From: Bacillota bacterium | Lineage (GTDB): Bacteria; Bacillota_A; Clostridia; Peptostreptococcales; Anaerovoracaceae | Assembly (NCBI GenBank): GCA_017437925.1 | Contig: JAFRWQ010000056.1 | Location: 1-13,856 of the forward strand | Length of the DNA stretch: 13,856 nucleotides | Direction: 5' to 3' | Shown here: piece after piece, positions 6,079 to 13,165 of the stretch | Position numbering within the stretch: the first letter of the stretch is position 1 | Layout: the number at the start of each line of letters is the position of its first letter | Notes under the pieces: model-generated | Database searches by the model: none | What the model was told of the DNA's origin: nothing | What the model saw: only the letters and a program-made list of their open reading frames with translations | Program-made: the position numbers and the translations under genes

Positions 6079-7059
6079 ATGAGCAAGCAGTTTTACATAT
6101 CGGATCTTGAGACCGGAAGCTCGATCACCGAATTCTTCATGGTAAAAGCCCTGGGACTCAAGACCGGCGCCAATTCCAAGCAGTACCTGGACGTCACCCT
6201 GGGCGACAGCAGCGGTGAGATCAACGGAAAAAAGTGGGACGTTGGGGACGACGAGTCGGTCACCTTAAGCGCTCTTTCCGAGGGCGACATGGTCAAGGTC
6301 AGGGGCCAGGTCATAGAGTGGAACGGCATCAAGCAGCTGCGCATAGGAAAGATACGCAAATACGATCCCGAGACCGACCAGCTGGACATGAACGACTATG
6401 TCAAGGCGGCCCCCGAGGATCCCGAGGCCATGTACCAGTACATACTGGCCAAGGCCATAAGCATAGGCGACGAAGAGCTCAAATCCATGGCGGTCAAGTT
6501 CTTAAGGGACAACAAGAAGAGGCTGCTCTACTATCCCGCCGCCATGAGGAACCACCACGCCGAGCTGGGCGGACTGCTCTACCACATCAAGCGGATGCTG
6601 ATGATGGGCGAAAAGGCCTGCGACGTCTATACCTTCCTCAAGAAGGACTGGGTGGTCTGCGGGGTGATACTCCACGACATGGAAAAGCTCAACGAGCTGC
6701 AGTCCAACGAGCTGGGCGTTTCCCCCGGCTACAGCTTCGAGGGCAAGATGCTGGGCCACATAGCCCAGGGCGTCAAGGCCGTCGAAAAGATGGCGGAAGA
6801 ACTGGGGATAAGCGAAGAAAAGAAGATCATGCTGGAACACATGATACTTTCCCATCACTACGAGCCCGAATTCGGAAGCCCCGTGAAGCCTCTATTCGCC
6901 GAGGCAGAGCTGCTCCATTACCTCGACATGACCGACGCCAAGCTCTTCGACTTTGAGGAAGCCCTGGTGCCGGTGAAGCCCGGCGAATTCTCCGAGAGGG
7001 TGCGCACCCTGGACGGCCGCACCCTGTATAAGCCCAGCTTTTCGGGCAGCAAGAAGTAA
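6079..7059 (+). CDS. yhaM: 3'-5' exoribonuclease YhaM (OB-fold + HD domain)
   Basis: Predicted Mn-dependent 3'-5' exonuclease acting on short single-stranded RNA or DNA ends. 326 aa, against about 314 in Bacillus subtilis. N-terminal OB fold (about 10-95: LDVTLGDSSGEINGKKWD, then GDMVKVRGQVIEWNGIKQLRI) and an HD domain (about 155-290): NHHAELGGLLYHIKRM, VILHDMEKL (His199-Asp200), GHIAQGV, HMILSHHYEPEFGSPVKPLFAEAELLHYLDMTDAK. These match the YhaM arrangement closely. The ATG at 6079 is chosen because AGGAGA (6063-6068) lies 10 nt upstream and the alternative ATG at 6040 falls inside the promoter/initiation region. First gene of a tight operon; recD2 starts 6 nt after its stop. Confidence 0.92.
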   Translation: MSKQFYISDLETGSSITEFFMVKALGLKTGANSKQYLDVTLGDSSGEINGKKWDVGDDESVTLSALSEGDMVKVRGQVIEWNGIKQLRIGKIRKYDPETDQLDMNDYVKAAPEDPEAMYQYILAKAISIGDEELKSMAVKFLRDNKKRLLYYPAAMRNHHAELGGLLYHIKRMLMMGEKACDVYTFLKKDWVVCGVILHDMEKLNELQSNELGVSPGYSFEGKMLGHIAQGVKAVEKMAEELGISEEKKIMLEHMILSHHYEPEFGSPVKPLFAEAELLHYLDMTDAKLFDFEEALVPVKPGEFSERVRTLDGRTLYKPSFSGSKK

Positions 7060-7065
7060 GGTCTT

Positions 7066-9300
7066 ATGAAGGAAGCCTTTGAGGGCAGCGTCGAAAAGAT
7101 CATATTCCAAAACCAGGACAACGGCTACTCGGTGTTCTCCTTTTCGTGCGCCCGGGGGCTCATAACAGCGGCAGGGGTCCTGCCCGGCGCTTCCAAAGGG
7201 AGGCGCTACGAGCTGGAGGGGGAGTTTAAGGAGCACCCCCGCTTCGGAAGGCAGTTCGCCTTCTCATATTTCAGGGAGCTTGCTCCCGACAGCGCCGAAT
7301 CCATGGCCTCTTTTCTCGGGAGCGGGGTAATAAAAGGCATAGGGCCCGCTCTTGCGCAGACCATAGTCGGATTCTTCGGTCCCGAGACCGCCGACGTGAT
7401 CAAAAATCATCCTGAGAAGCTCACGCAGGTCCCAGGCATAGGTAAGAAAAAGGCTGCTTCCATAAGGGAGGGCTACAGCGAGCACAAGAGCTACGCCGAT
7501 CTGGTCATGACCCTTGCCCCCTTCGGCATAAGCACCGCGGTCTGCATGAGGCTCTTTAAGACCTACGGTCCCGCCGCGGTCTCCGTAGTCACAGAAGATC
7601 CCTACCGGCTGGCTGAGGAAGCCAGGGGCTTCGGCTTTGCGAGAGCGGACGCCATAGCCAGGCAGCTGGGTATAGAGGCGGACGATCCCAGGCGCGTCAG
7701 GAGCGCTGTGCTCTTTGCCATGAACGAGCTCAGCGAAGAGGGAAGCACCTTCGCCAAAGAGGACGAATTCACCGAAGAGCTGGCCAAAAGGCTGGACGTG
7801 AGCCGCGAGACCGTAGCTTCGGCCATATTCGATCTGGCGCTGGACGGACTTCTGGTCAAGGAGAATCTGGCAGGCTCGGTCATACTCATGCACTGGTACC
7901 TCCACGAGCTGGAGCAGCAGTCTGCAGCAAAGCTCTTTTCCCTCGCCCACTCGCCTCTGGCCCATTTAAGCGGCGATGCCGATTACCTCATAAAGCTCAG
8001 CGAAAAGCAGAGCGGCATCACTCTTTCGGAAAAGCAGAAGGCCGCCGTGGTCTCTTCCCTAGAGAACGGGGTCTCGGTGATCACCGGAGGTCCGGGCACC
8101 GGAAAGACCACGATAATCAACACCCTGCTGGCCATACTGGACGGGGCGGGCGTAAAGACCCTGCTGGCCGCTCCCACAGGAAGGGCCGCCAAGCGCATGA
8201 CCCAGGCCACCGGCCGCGGCGCTTCAACCGTCCACCGCCTGTTGGAAGCCACCTACCTTGAGGGCGAGGACAGGATGCGCTTCATGAGGGACGAGGACAA
8301 CCCTCTGGACTGCGGCTGCGTCATAGTGGACGAAATGTCCATGGTGGATATCATACTGTTCTCAGCCCTGCTTGCGGCCGTCAGGCCGGGTACCAGGCTC
8401 ATCATGGTGGGAGACGCTGACCAGCTGCCCTCCGTGGGGCCGGGCAGCGTCCTCAAAGACATCATCGAGAGCGACACCATACACTCCGTCAAGCTCACCG
8501 AGATCTTCCGCCAGGCCGGCGAGAGCGCCATCATCACCAACGCCCACGCTGTAAACAGGGGAGATTACCCCCGCTTCAACGAGAAGAACAGCGACTTCTT
8601 CTTCATGGAAAAGCAGGACCAGGCAGAAGCCCTGCAGCTCATAAAGGACCTCTGCGTGAGGAGGCTCCCCGCCTTTTACAGCGAGCTCGACCCCTTCTCC
8701 GATATCCAGGTCCTGACCCCGACCAAGAGGGAGATACTGGGCAGCAGGAACCTGAACAGAGAGCTTCAGGCCGTCCTGAACCCGCCCTCGGAGCTCAAGC
8801 CGGAGCTGAGCATCGGCGAGCGCAGCTTCAGGCTCGGCGACAAGGTGATACAGACCAAGAACGACTACTCCCTCGAATGGACCGACATCAAAGACTTTAA
8901 ACAGGGTCAGGGAGTCTTCAACGGCGACATAGGCATAATTCAAAGCATAGACAGGGAAAACGGCAGGATAGGCGTCCTCTTCGACGACGAGAGGCTGGCG
9001 GTCTACGACTTTTCCAACGCCGACGAGCTGGACATGGCCTATGCTCTCACGGTCCACAAGAGCCAGGGCTGCGAGTTTCCGGTGGTGGTCATGCCGGTCT
9101 CGGTCTACATGCCCTTCCTCACCACCAGGAACCTCTTCTACACCGCCATAACCAGGGCGAAGGAAGCCGTGGTGCTGGTGGGAAGGTCCCGGGTCTGCCG
9201 CGCCATGGTGGACAACAACTCGGTGGAGGCCAGAAACAGCGGTCTGGGGCTGCGCCTGAGACGTCTGTGGGACATGGAATACGGCGATGGCCTCCTTTAA
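7066..9300 (+). CDS. recD2: RecD2-family ATP-dependent 5'-3' DNA helicase
   Basis: SF1B helicase of the RecD2/YrrC type, acting in DNA repair and mismatch processing without RecBC. 744 aa. N-terminal OB-like region and helix-hairpin-helix repeats (GSGVIKGIGPALAQTIV, about 85-101; VPGIGKKKAASI, about 122-133), then the motor core: Walker A GGPGTGKT (341-348), APTGRAAKRM (369-378), Walker B VIVDEMSM (419-426), GDADQLPSVGPG (449-460), LTEIFRQ (478-484), SH3-like insertion around GDKVIQTKNDY, VHKSQGCEFP (663-672) and FYTAITRAKE (691-700). All helicase motifs look intact. The RBS is weak (TAAGG overlapping the yhaM stop), suggesting translational coupling. Its last 14 nt overlap comF. Confidence 0.94.
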   Translation: MKEAFEGSVEKIIFQNQDNGYSVFSFSCARGLITAAGVLPGASKGRRYELEGEFKEHPRFGRQFAFSYFRELAPDSAESMASFLGSGVIKGIGPALAQTIVGFFGPETADVIKNHPEKLTQVPGIGKKKAASIREGYSEHKSYADLVMTLAPFGISTAVCMRLFKTYGPAAVSVVTEDPYRLAEEARGFGFARADAIARQLGIEADDPRRVRSAVLFAMNELSEEGSTFAKEDEFTEELAKRLDVSRETVASAIFDLALDGLLVKENLAGSVILMHWYLHELEQQSAAKLFSLAHSPLAHLSGDADYLIKLSEKQSGITLSEKQKAAVVSSLENGVSVITGGPGTGKTTIINTLLAILDGAGVKTLLAAPTGRAAKRMTQATGRGASTVHRLLEATYLEGEDRMRFMRDEDNPLDCGCVIVDEMSMVDIILFSALLAAVRPGTRLIMVGDADQLPSVGPGSVLKDIIESDTIHSVKLTEIFRQAGESAIITNAHAVNRGDYPRFNEKNSDFFFMEKQDQAEALQLIKDLCVRRLPAFYSELDPFSDIQVLTPTKREILGSRNLNRELQAVLNPPSELKPELSIGERSFRLGDKVIQTKNDYSLEWTDIKDFKQGQGVFNGDIGIIQSIDRENGRIGVLFDDERLAVYDFSNADELDMAYALTVHKSQGCEFPVVVMPVSVYMPFLTTRNLFYTAITRAKEAVVLVGRSRVCRAMVDNNSVEARNSGLGLRLRRLWDMEYGDGLL

Positions 9301-10009
9301 AAGCGTTCTTTCCGAAGGCCTCGGCCTTCTTTTCCCGAAGAACATCTACTGCCTCTGCTGCGGAGACTCCATGGAGGATTCCCGCATACACGGCATATGC
9401 GACGTCTGCGCCGAAAAGATCGACTGGAATACCGAAAACCCCTACAGAAGGGACATGGATCTCTTCGCCTTCGACGGGCTCCTCCCCTGCTGCCGCTACG
9501 GTTTCTATCCCAGAAGGATCATAGCGGGCTTTAAACTGGGCTCAAGGCCTTACGCGGCTTCTTCCATAGGCCTTCTGATGGCGGAGAGGCTCGCGATGAG
9601 CGGGGAAAAGGGCTTTATCGTAAGCTGCGTCCCCATGCACCCGAAAAAGCAAAGAAAGCGGGGCTTCAACCAGTCGGAGCTTCTGGCGCGGGTCATAGCC
9701 CGCGAAAGGGGAGAGGAGCTTGATACCGGCCTTCTCGTCAAGGTCAAAGAGACCGCCTCCATGAGGAAGAGCTCGGGAGACGACAGAAGGGTGCTGCTCG
9801 ACGACAGCATAGAGCTTGCTTCGGGGGCCGAAGAAAAGATCAAAGGCCGCCATGTGGTGCTTGTGGACGACGTCGTCACAACGGGCACCACCGCCGACAG
9901 CTGCGCCAGGCTTTTAAAGCAGGGCGGGGCGTCGAAAGTCACCGTCCTCTGCTTTGCCGTAAGTCCTTCGTACAAGGCTATGGACACGCAGGATGAAAAT
10001 GATGTATGA
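9287..10009 (+). CDS. comF: ComF family phosphoribosyltransferase-like protein
   Basis: ComF proteins are needed for single-stranded DNA uptake in natural transformation and are widespread beyond competent species. 240 aa. N-terminal zinc-finger-like cysteines at 22, 24, 25, 38 and 41 (YCLCCGD...GICDVCAEKIDW), KKQRKRGFNQSELLA (120-134), and the PRPP-binding loop VVLVDDVVTTGTT (190-202). Length is normal for the family. It starts inside the 3' end of recD2 (overlap 9287-9300), so it is likely translated by coupling. The C-terminal codons carry the promoter and palindrome of the next transcription unit. Whether this organism is competent cannot be told. Confidence 0.9.
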   Translation: MASFKSVLSEGLGLLFPKNIYCLCCGDSMEDSRIHGICDVCAEKIDWNTENPYRRDMDLFAFDGLLPCCRYGFYPRRIIAGFKLGSRPYAASSIGLLMAERLAMSGEKGFIVSCVPMHPKKQRKRGFNQSELLARVIARERGEELDTGLLVKVKETASMRKSSGDDRRVLLDDSIELASGAEEKIKGRHVVLVDDVVTTGTTADSCARLLKQGGASKVTVLCFAVSPSYKAMDTQDENDV

Positions 10010-10010
10010 T
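9981..10010 (+). promoter_or_regulatory. Promoter of the raiA-type RNA, inside the comF 3' end
   Basis: TGGACA (9981-9986), 18-nt spacer, TATGAT (10005-10010). The predicted start near 10017 coincides with the first base pairs of the long closing helix of the downstream RNA, an independent agreement. Confidence 0.65.
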
Positions 10011-10017
10011 ACATCAT
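9999..10017. promoter_or_regulatory. 19-bp palindrome over the -10 box (possible operator)
   Basis: ATGATGTATGATACATCAT: perfect 9-bp arms around a central G (10008), covering the comF stop codon and the TATGAT -10 box. Position and symmetry suit a dimeric repressor site. The regulator is unknown. Confidence 0.5.
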
Positions 10018-10202
10018 CGTTTCGGAGGGGATCCGGGTCTGTGGAGGAAGATCCAGGCCAGCTATGGGCGAAGGGATCCACGTAAGCAGGGGCAGAGGCT
10101 CCTGTGAGCATAGCATAGTTTAGATGTAAGTCCTCGGGAAAATCCCGGCAAAGGCAGGTGTGGGGCTAAAGACCAGGTCAGCCGGGTCCCGTCCGAAGCG
10201 AT
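10016..10202 (+). ncRNA. raiA-type structured RNA upstream of hpf
   Basis: A 187-nt folded domain. 10016-10036 pairs with 10182-10202 over 20 of 21 positions (two helices of 11 and 9 bp split by one G-G mismatch, with two G-U pairs). Internal hairpins include CGGGA-AAA-TCCCG (10135-10147) and GTGGA (10041-10045)/TCCAC (10077-10081). There is no open frame with an RBS. Position directly before a long-form hpf/raiA gene and the size fit the raiA RNA motif described from comparative genomics in Firmicutes and Actinobacteria. I did not match the consensus sequence, so the family is inferred from context and size. No U-tract terminator follows, so it is probably co-transcribed with hpf and perhaps processed. 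Confidence 0.7.
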
Positions 10203-10241
10203 GCGATAAAAGTTTACGAAATTTCACAAAAAATAAAAGGA

Positions 10242-10290
10242 AAAACCTTCTTGAGGGAGTATATATTAATACAACCTGAAAGGAGGTTTT
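10242..10290 (+). promoter_or_regulatory. Hairpin sequestering the hpf Shine-Dalgarno
   Basis: AAAACCTTCTT (10242-10252) pairs over 11 bp (one wobble) with AAGGAGGTTTT (10280-10290), which contains the whole AAGGAGG ribosome binding site of hpf. The 27-nt loop can itself form GTAT/ATAC. The helix would block initiation until opened, suggesting translational control by temperature, a ligand, the upstream RNA or a protein. Confidence 0.65.
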
Positions 10291-10294
10291 ACAT

Positions 10295-10828
10295 ATGTTA
10301 GTAAAGATCACAAGTAAAAACCTTAACCCCAGCGAAAAGACCAAGGTTCAGATTGAAAAGAAACTGGGCAAGCTCGACAAGTACTTCACCCAGGATACCG
10401 AAGCCAACGTGGTGCTGACCAACGAGAAGAACAACAGCGTCAAGCTCGAGGCCACCATCTACGCAGGAAGCCTCATATTCAGAGCCGAGGAAAAGGGCAA
10501 TGATCTGCTCTACTGCCTGGATATAGTCGTGGACAAGCTCTCGTCCCAGATGTCCAGATTCAAGCAGAAGCTGGTGAAAAAGCATCACGACCAGAAGGAA
10601 GTTCTCCTGGCGTCCGAGCTGCCCGACGTAGCCGATGCGGTTGAGGAAGTCAGCGTGGTCAAGACCAAGCACTTCCGCATAAGCCCGATGAGCGTCGAGG
10701 AAGCCATCATGCAGATGGAGCTTTTGGAGCACAGCTTCTTCGTCTACCGCGACGGAGAGAAGAACAACGTCTGCATAGTGTATAAGAGAAATGACGGGAC
10801 CTACGGTCTTCTGGATATAGAGAACTGA
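10295..10828 (+). CDS. hpf: Long-form ribosome hibernation promoting factor
   Basis: Dimerises 70S ribosomes into inactive 100S particles in stationary phase or stress. 177 aa, long form: N-terminal S30AE domain (about 1-95, MLVKITSKNLNPSEKTKVQIEKKLGKLDKYF, ending in SRFKQKLVKKHH), an acidic linker (ELPDVADAVEEV), and the C-terminal dimerisation domain (about 120-177, VVKTKHFRISPMSVEEAIMQMELLEHSFFVYRD...VYKRNDGTYGLLDIEN). RBS AAAGGAGG at 10279-10286, 8 nt before the ATG, is buried in a predicted hairpin. It lies 92 nt after the raiA-type RNA and ends at a strong terminator, so the RNA and hpf form one transcription unit. Confidence 0.95.
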   Translation: MLVKITSKNLNPSEKTKVQIEKKLGKLDKYFTQDTEANVVLTNEKNNSVKLEATIYAGSLIFRAEEKGNDLLYCLDIVVDKLSSQMSRFKQKLVKKHHDQKEVLLASELPDVADAVEEVSVVKTKHFRISPMSVEEAIMQMELLEHSFFVYRDGEKNNVCIVYKRNDGTYGLLDIEN

Positions 10829-10844
10829 TCTTTACCGCTTGAGG

Positions 10845-10872
10845 CGGCGGGCTCAATGAGCCCGCCGTTTTT
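10845..10872 (+). terminator. Intrinsic terminator after hpf
   Basis: Perfect 10-bp GC-rich stem CGGCGGGCTC (10845-10854)/GAGCCCGCCG (10858-10867), 3-nt loop AAT, then TTTTT. Confidence 0.95.
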
Positions 10873-10877
10873 AATTG

Positions 10878-10906
10878 TTGAAAAGAAGGCCTCTTTGCGA
10901 TAAAAT
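10878..10906 (+). promoter_or_regulatory. cdaA promoter
   Basis: TTGAAA (10878-10883), 17-nt spacer, TAAAAT (10901-10906), directly after the hpf terminator. AGGGGGA at 10919-10925 is the ribosome binding site. Confidence 0.8.
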
Positions 10907-10930
10907 TAACTCTGTATAAGGGGGACTCTC

Positions 10931-11779
10931 ATGATCCAGGTAATCTCCTCGCTGTTCGCGGGCATAAGCTTCAGCGACATCATAGACATAATGATAATCA
11001 GCGTGGTCATCTTCGTGATACTCAATTACGCGAGGGCGAGCCGCGCCGCTTCGCTTGCAAAGGGCATAATCTTCCTGATAATCGCCTACTTCCTCTCGGG
11101 CCTCGCCCACCTTTACGCCTTCAACTGGATGCTGGGCCAGATCCTCAACGTAGGACTCATCTCCCTGGTCGTAATATTCCAGCCGGAGCTCAGAAGAGCC
11201 CTGGAATTCCTGGGCAGGGGCAAGTTCTCCAAGGGCCAGAACTCGCTTTCGAGGGTCCAGAAAGAGGAATTCGCCGAGGAGGTCGCAGCGTCCATAGGCT
11301 ACTTCGCTTCGAGAAAAGAAGGAGCCCTGCTGGTCTTTGAGCGTGAGACTGCCCTGTCCGACATAGCGGAGACCGGCACCATGCTGGACGCCAGGCTCTC
11401 CCAGGAGCTCATAGACAACATCTTCTACAAGGGGGCGCCCCTCCACGACGGAGCGGCCATAATCAGGGGCAACAGGATACTGGCCGCCGGCTGCGTGCTT
11501 CCCCTGACCGAGAACACCAACCTGAGCAAGGACCTGGGCACCCGTCACAGGGCCGGAATAGGCGTCACCGAGGTCTCGGACGCCCTGGTGCTCATAGTCT
11601 CCGAGGAGACCGGCATAATCTCCATGGCCGTGGACGGGAAGCTCTCCCGCTTCCTTGACCTTAAGACCGTGCAGAAGACCCTGATGACCTATTACATAGA
11701 CCGCAAGGACATAAAGACCTCCAGCATGGACCTCCTCGCCGAGATTTGGAGAAAAGGCAATGGATCGCAGCAGACTTAA
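10931..11779 (+). CDS. cdaA: Diadenylate cyclase CdaA (membrane-bound)
   Basis: Synthesises cyclic di-AMP from two ATP; the signal controls potassium and osmolyte uptake and cell-wall homeostasis. 282 aa. Three N-terminal membrane helices (about 15-33, 43-63, 67-84) followed by a cytoplasmic DisA_N (DAC) domain with LHDGAAII (171-178, DGA motif) and GTRHRAGIG (203-211, RHR motif); both catalytic motifs are intact. First gene of the conserved cdaA-cdaR-glmM block. It overlaps cdaR by 20 nt (11760-11779), indicating coupled translation. Promoter directly upstream, insulated from hpf by a strong terminator. Confidence 0.96.
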   Translation: MIQVISSLFAGISFSDIIDIMIISVVIFVILNYARASRAASLAKGIIFLIIAYFLSGLAHLYAFNWMLGQILNVGLISLVVIFQPELRRALEFLGRGKFSKGQNSLSRVQKEEFAEEVAASIGYFASRKEGALLVFERETALSDIAETGTMLDARLSQELIDNIFYKGAPLHDGAAIIRGNRILAAGCVLPLTENTNLSKDLGTRHRAGIGVTEVSDALVLIVSEETGIISMAVDGKLSRFLDLKTVQKTLMTYYIDRKDIKTSSMDLLAEIWRKGNGSQQT

Positions 11780-13046
11780 GATACTTGACATATTGCTTCC
11801 CATAGTCATAGCCATAGGGCTGTGGTCCTACGTCATAAACGTGGTCAACCCTCCCCAGACCGTGACCATAAGGGACGTGCCCATACAGATACTGGGCCTT
11901 GAAGCCCTGCAGTCCACCAGGCTCACCATAGCGGGAGACGGCGAATACACCTGCGATGTCTCCGTCAAAGGAGCAAGATCCGACATCACAGGCCTTACGG
12001 CGGACGACATATACGCCAGCGTCAACCTCACCGGCCTCTCCGCCGGCCAGAACAACGTCAACGTTTCGGTCACCGCCCCCGCCAACATCACCATAGAGGA
12101 CGTGCGCTCGCAGAAGATCCAGGTCTACGTCGACGAGCTGGTGACCGAGCAGAAGCCCATCAACGTGGTCCACGCCGACATCGACGGGGACTACGAGGTC
12201 ACCATAACCTCACAGGAGGCCGACAACCTGCTGGTCACAGGAGCCAAGAGCCTGGTCAGCATGATCACTGAGATCCGGGTCGACCTTGACGTAAACGCCC
12301 TGGCGGTGGACGATTCCACCACCTTGAGGATAGCCGGAAAACCCCTGGATTCCGAGGGGAATCTGGTCAAGAACGTGAAGCTGTCCAGAGACCAGATCTA
12401 CATCACCGCTTCGATAAACCAGCTCTACGACGTGAGGCTCGACGTTAATTACGACGGGACTCCCGGCCTTGGCGCCCAGCTGAGCAGGGTGGACCTGCCG
12501 GCGACGCTTAGAGTCAAGGGCCGCGGCAGCGTGATCAGGTCCGTAAAAGCCATAAGCACCGATACCATCGATATAGACGGCATCACCGACGACCTTACGG
12601 TGGATGTTGTCTATCATCTGCCCGAAAACGTGTACCTGGCTGAAGACGCCGAGCAGCCTGTCGCCAGCTTCACCCTCATCCATACCGGCGAGATCAGCTT
12701 CACCTACGGCAAAGACGAGATACTCGTAAAGAACGTGCCCGAGGACTGCCTCGAGTACAGCCTCGCCGAAGATACTCTTGTCACGGTGACCGCGAAGGGT
12801 GATCTCAGCGTCATAAGGACCATAGAGGCGAAAGATCTCCAGCCCTCCGTCGACCTGTCCGAGCTGGTTACGGGAGAGAACAGGATGGAGCTCAGCTCAT
12901 CCTTCGTCAGCGCCAAGGTCACCGTCAGGATAAAGCCTTCGATGGTCACTGTGAACGCGGTAATGGAGGAAGAGGAGCTTCCGCCGGAGCCTTCCGAGCC
13001 TGCCGAGGGACAGACGGCCCAGGAGCCCGAACCTCCGAAGCAGTAG
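11760..13046 (+). CDS. cdaR: CdaA regulatory protein CdaR (YbbR domains)
   Basis: Membrane-anchored regulator of CdaA. 428 aa. One N-terminal transmembrane segment (about 8-28, ILDILLPIVIAIGLWSYVINVV) then a large extracytoplasmic part of about four YbbR-type beta-rich repeats (roughly 32-115, 118-205, 215-300, 310-395; borders approximate), recognised by recurring blocks such as VTIRDVPIQI, VYVDELVTEQKPINV and KVTVRIKP. It ends with an acidic proline-rich tail (about 401-428, ELPPEPSEPAEG...EPEPPKQ) that is probably disordered. The start overlaps the end of cdaA; GGAGAAAAGG upstream can serve as RBS. It is separated from glmM by a terminator/promoter element. Confidence 0.9.
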   Translation: MDRSRLKILDILLPIVIAIGLWSYVINVVNPPQTVTIRDVPIQILGLEALQSTRLTIAGDGEYTCDVSVKGARSDITGLTADDIYASVNLTGLSAGQNNVNVSVTAPANITIEDVRSQKIQVYVDELVTEQKPINVVHADIDGDYEVTITSQEADNLLVTGAKSLVSMITEIRVDLDVNALAVDDSTTLRIAGKPLDSEGNLVKNVKLSRDQIYITASINQLYDVRLDVNYDGTPGLGAQLSRVDLPATLRVKGRGSVIRSVKAISTDTIDIDGITDDLTVDVVYHLPENVYLAEDAEQPVASFTLIHTGEISFTYGKDEILVKNVPEDCLEYSLAEDTLVTVTAKGDLSVIRTIEAKDLQPSVDLSELVTGENRMELSSSFVSAKVTVRIKPSMVTVNAVMEEEELPPEPSEPAEGQTAQEPEPPKQ

Positions 13047-13088
13047 GGTCTTAAGCCGCCCTAATTATTTCTGTTTTTTCAAAAAAAC

Positions 13089-13117
13089 TTTACTGGATAA
13101 AAGCGCATTGTTATAAT
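13089..13117 (+). promoter_or_regulatory. glmM promoter inside a terminator hairpin
   Basis: TTTACT (13089-13094), 17-nt spacer, perfect TATAAT (13112-13117). The -10 lies in the 5' arm and loop edge of the hairpin at 13104-13136, and the start near 13124 falls at the 3' arm, so transcripts from here would not form the hairpin. Confidence 0.6.
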
Positions 13118-13142
13118 ATTTTGTTGTAACAGTGCGTTTTTT
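13104..13142 (+). terminator. Intrinsic terminator between cdaR and glmM
   Basis: 13-bp stem CGCATTGTTATAA (13104-13116)/TTGTAACAGTGCG (13124-13136) with two G-U wobbles, a 7-nt loop and TTTTTT (13137-13142). It would stop read-through from cdaA-cdaR 23 nt before the glmM start codon. A weaker TAGGG/CCCTA hairpin (13044-13063) followed by a T-run lies just upstream. Confidence 0.75.
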
Positions 13143-13165
13143 CGCGCAGAAAGTGAGGATCGTAT

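Noticed and set aside
10016..10202. 6S RNA or a known metabolite riboswitch
   Set aside because: Several internal hairpins rather than one large central bubble, no terminator/antiterminator pair, and no riboswitch core that I recognise; the hpf context favours raiA RNA.
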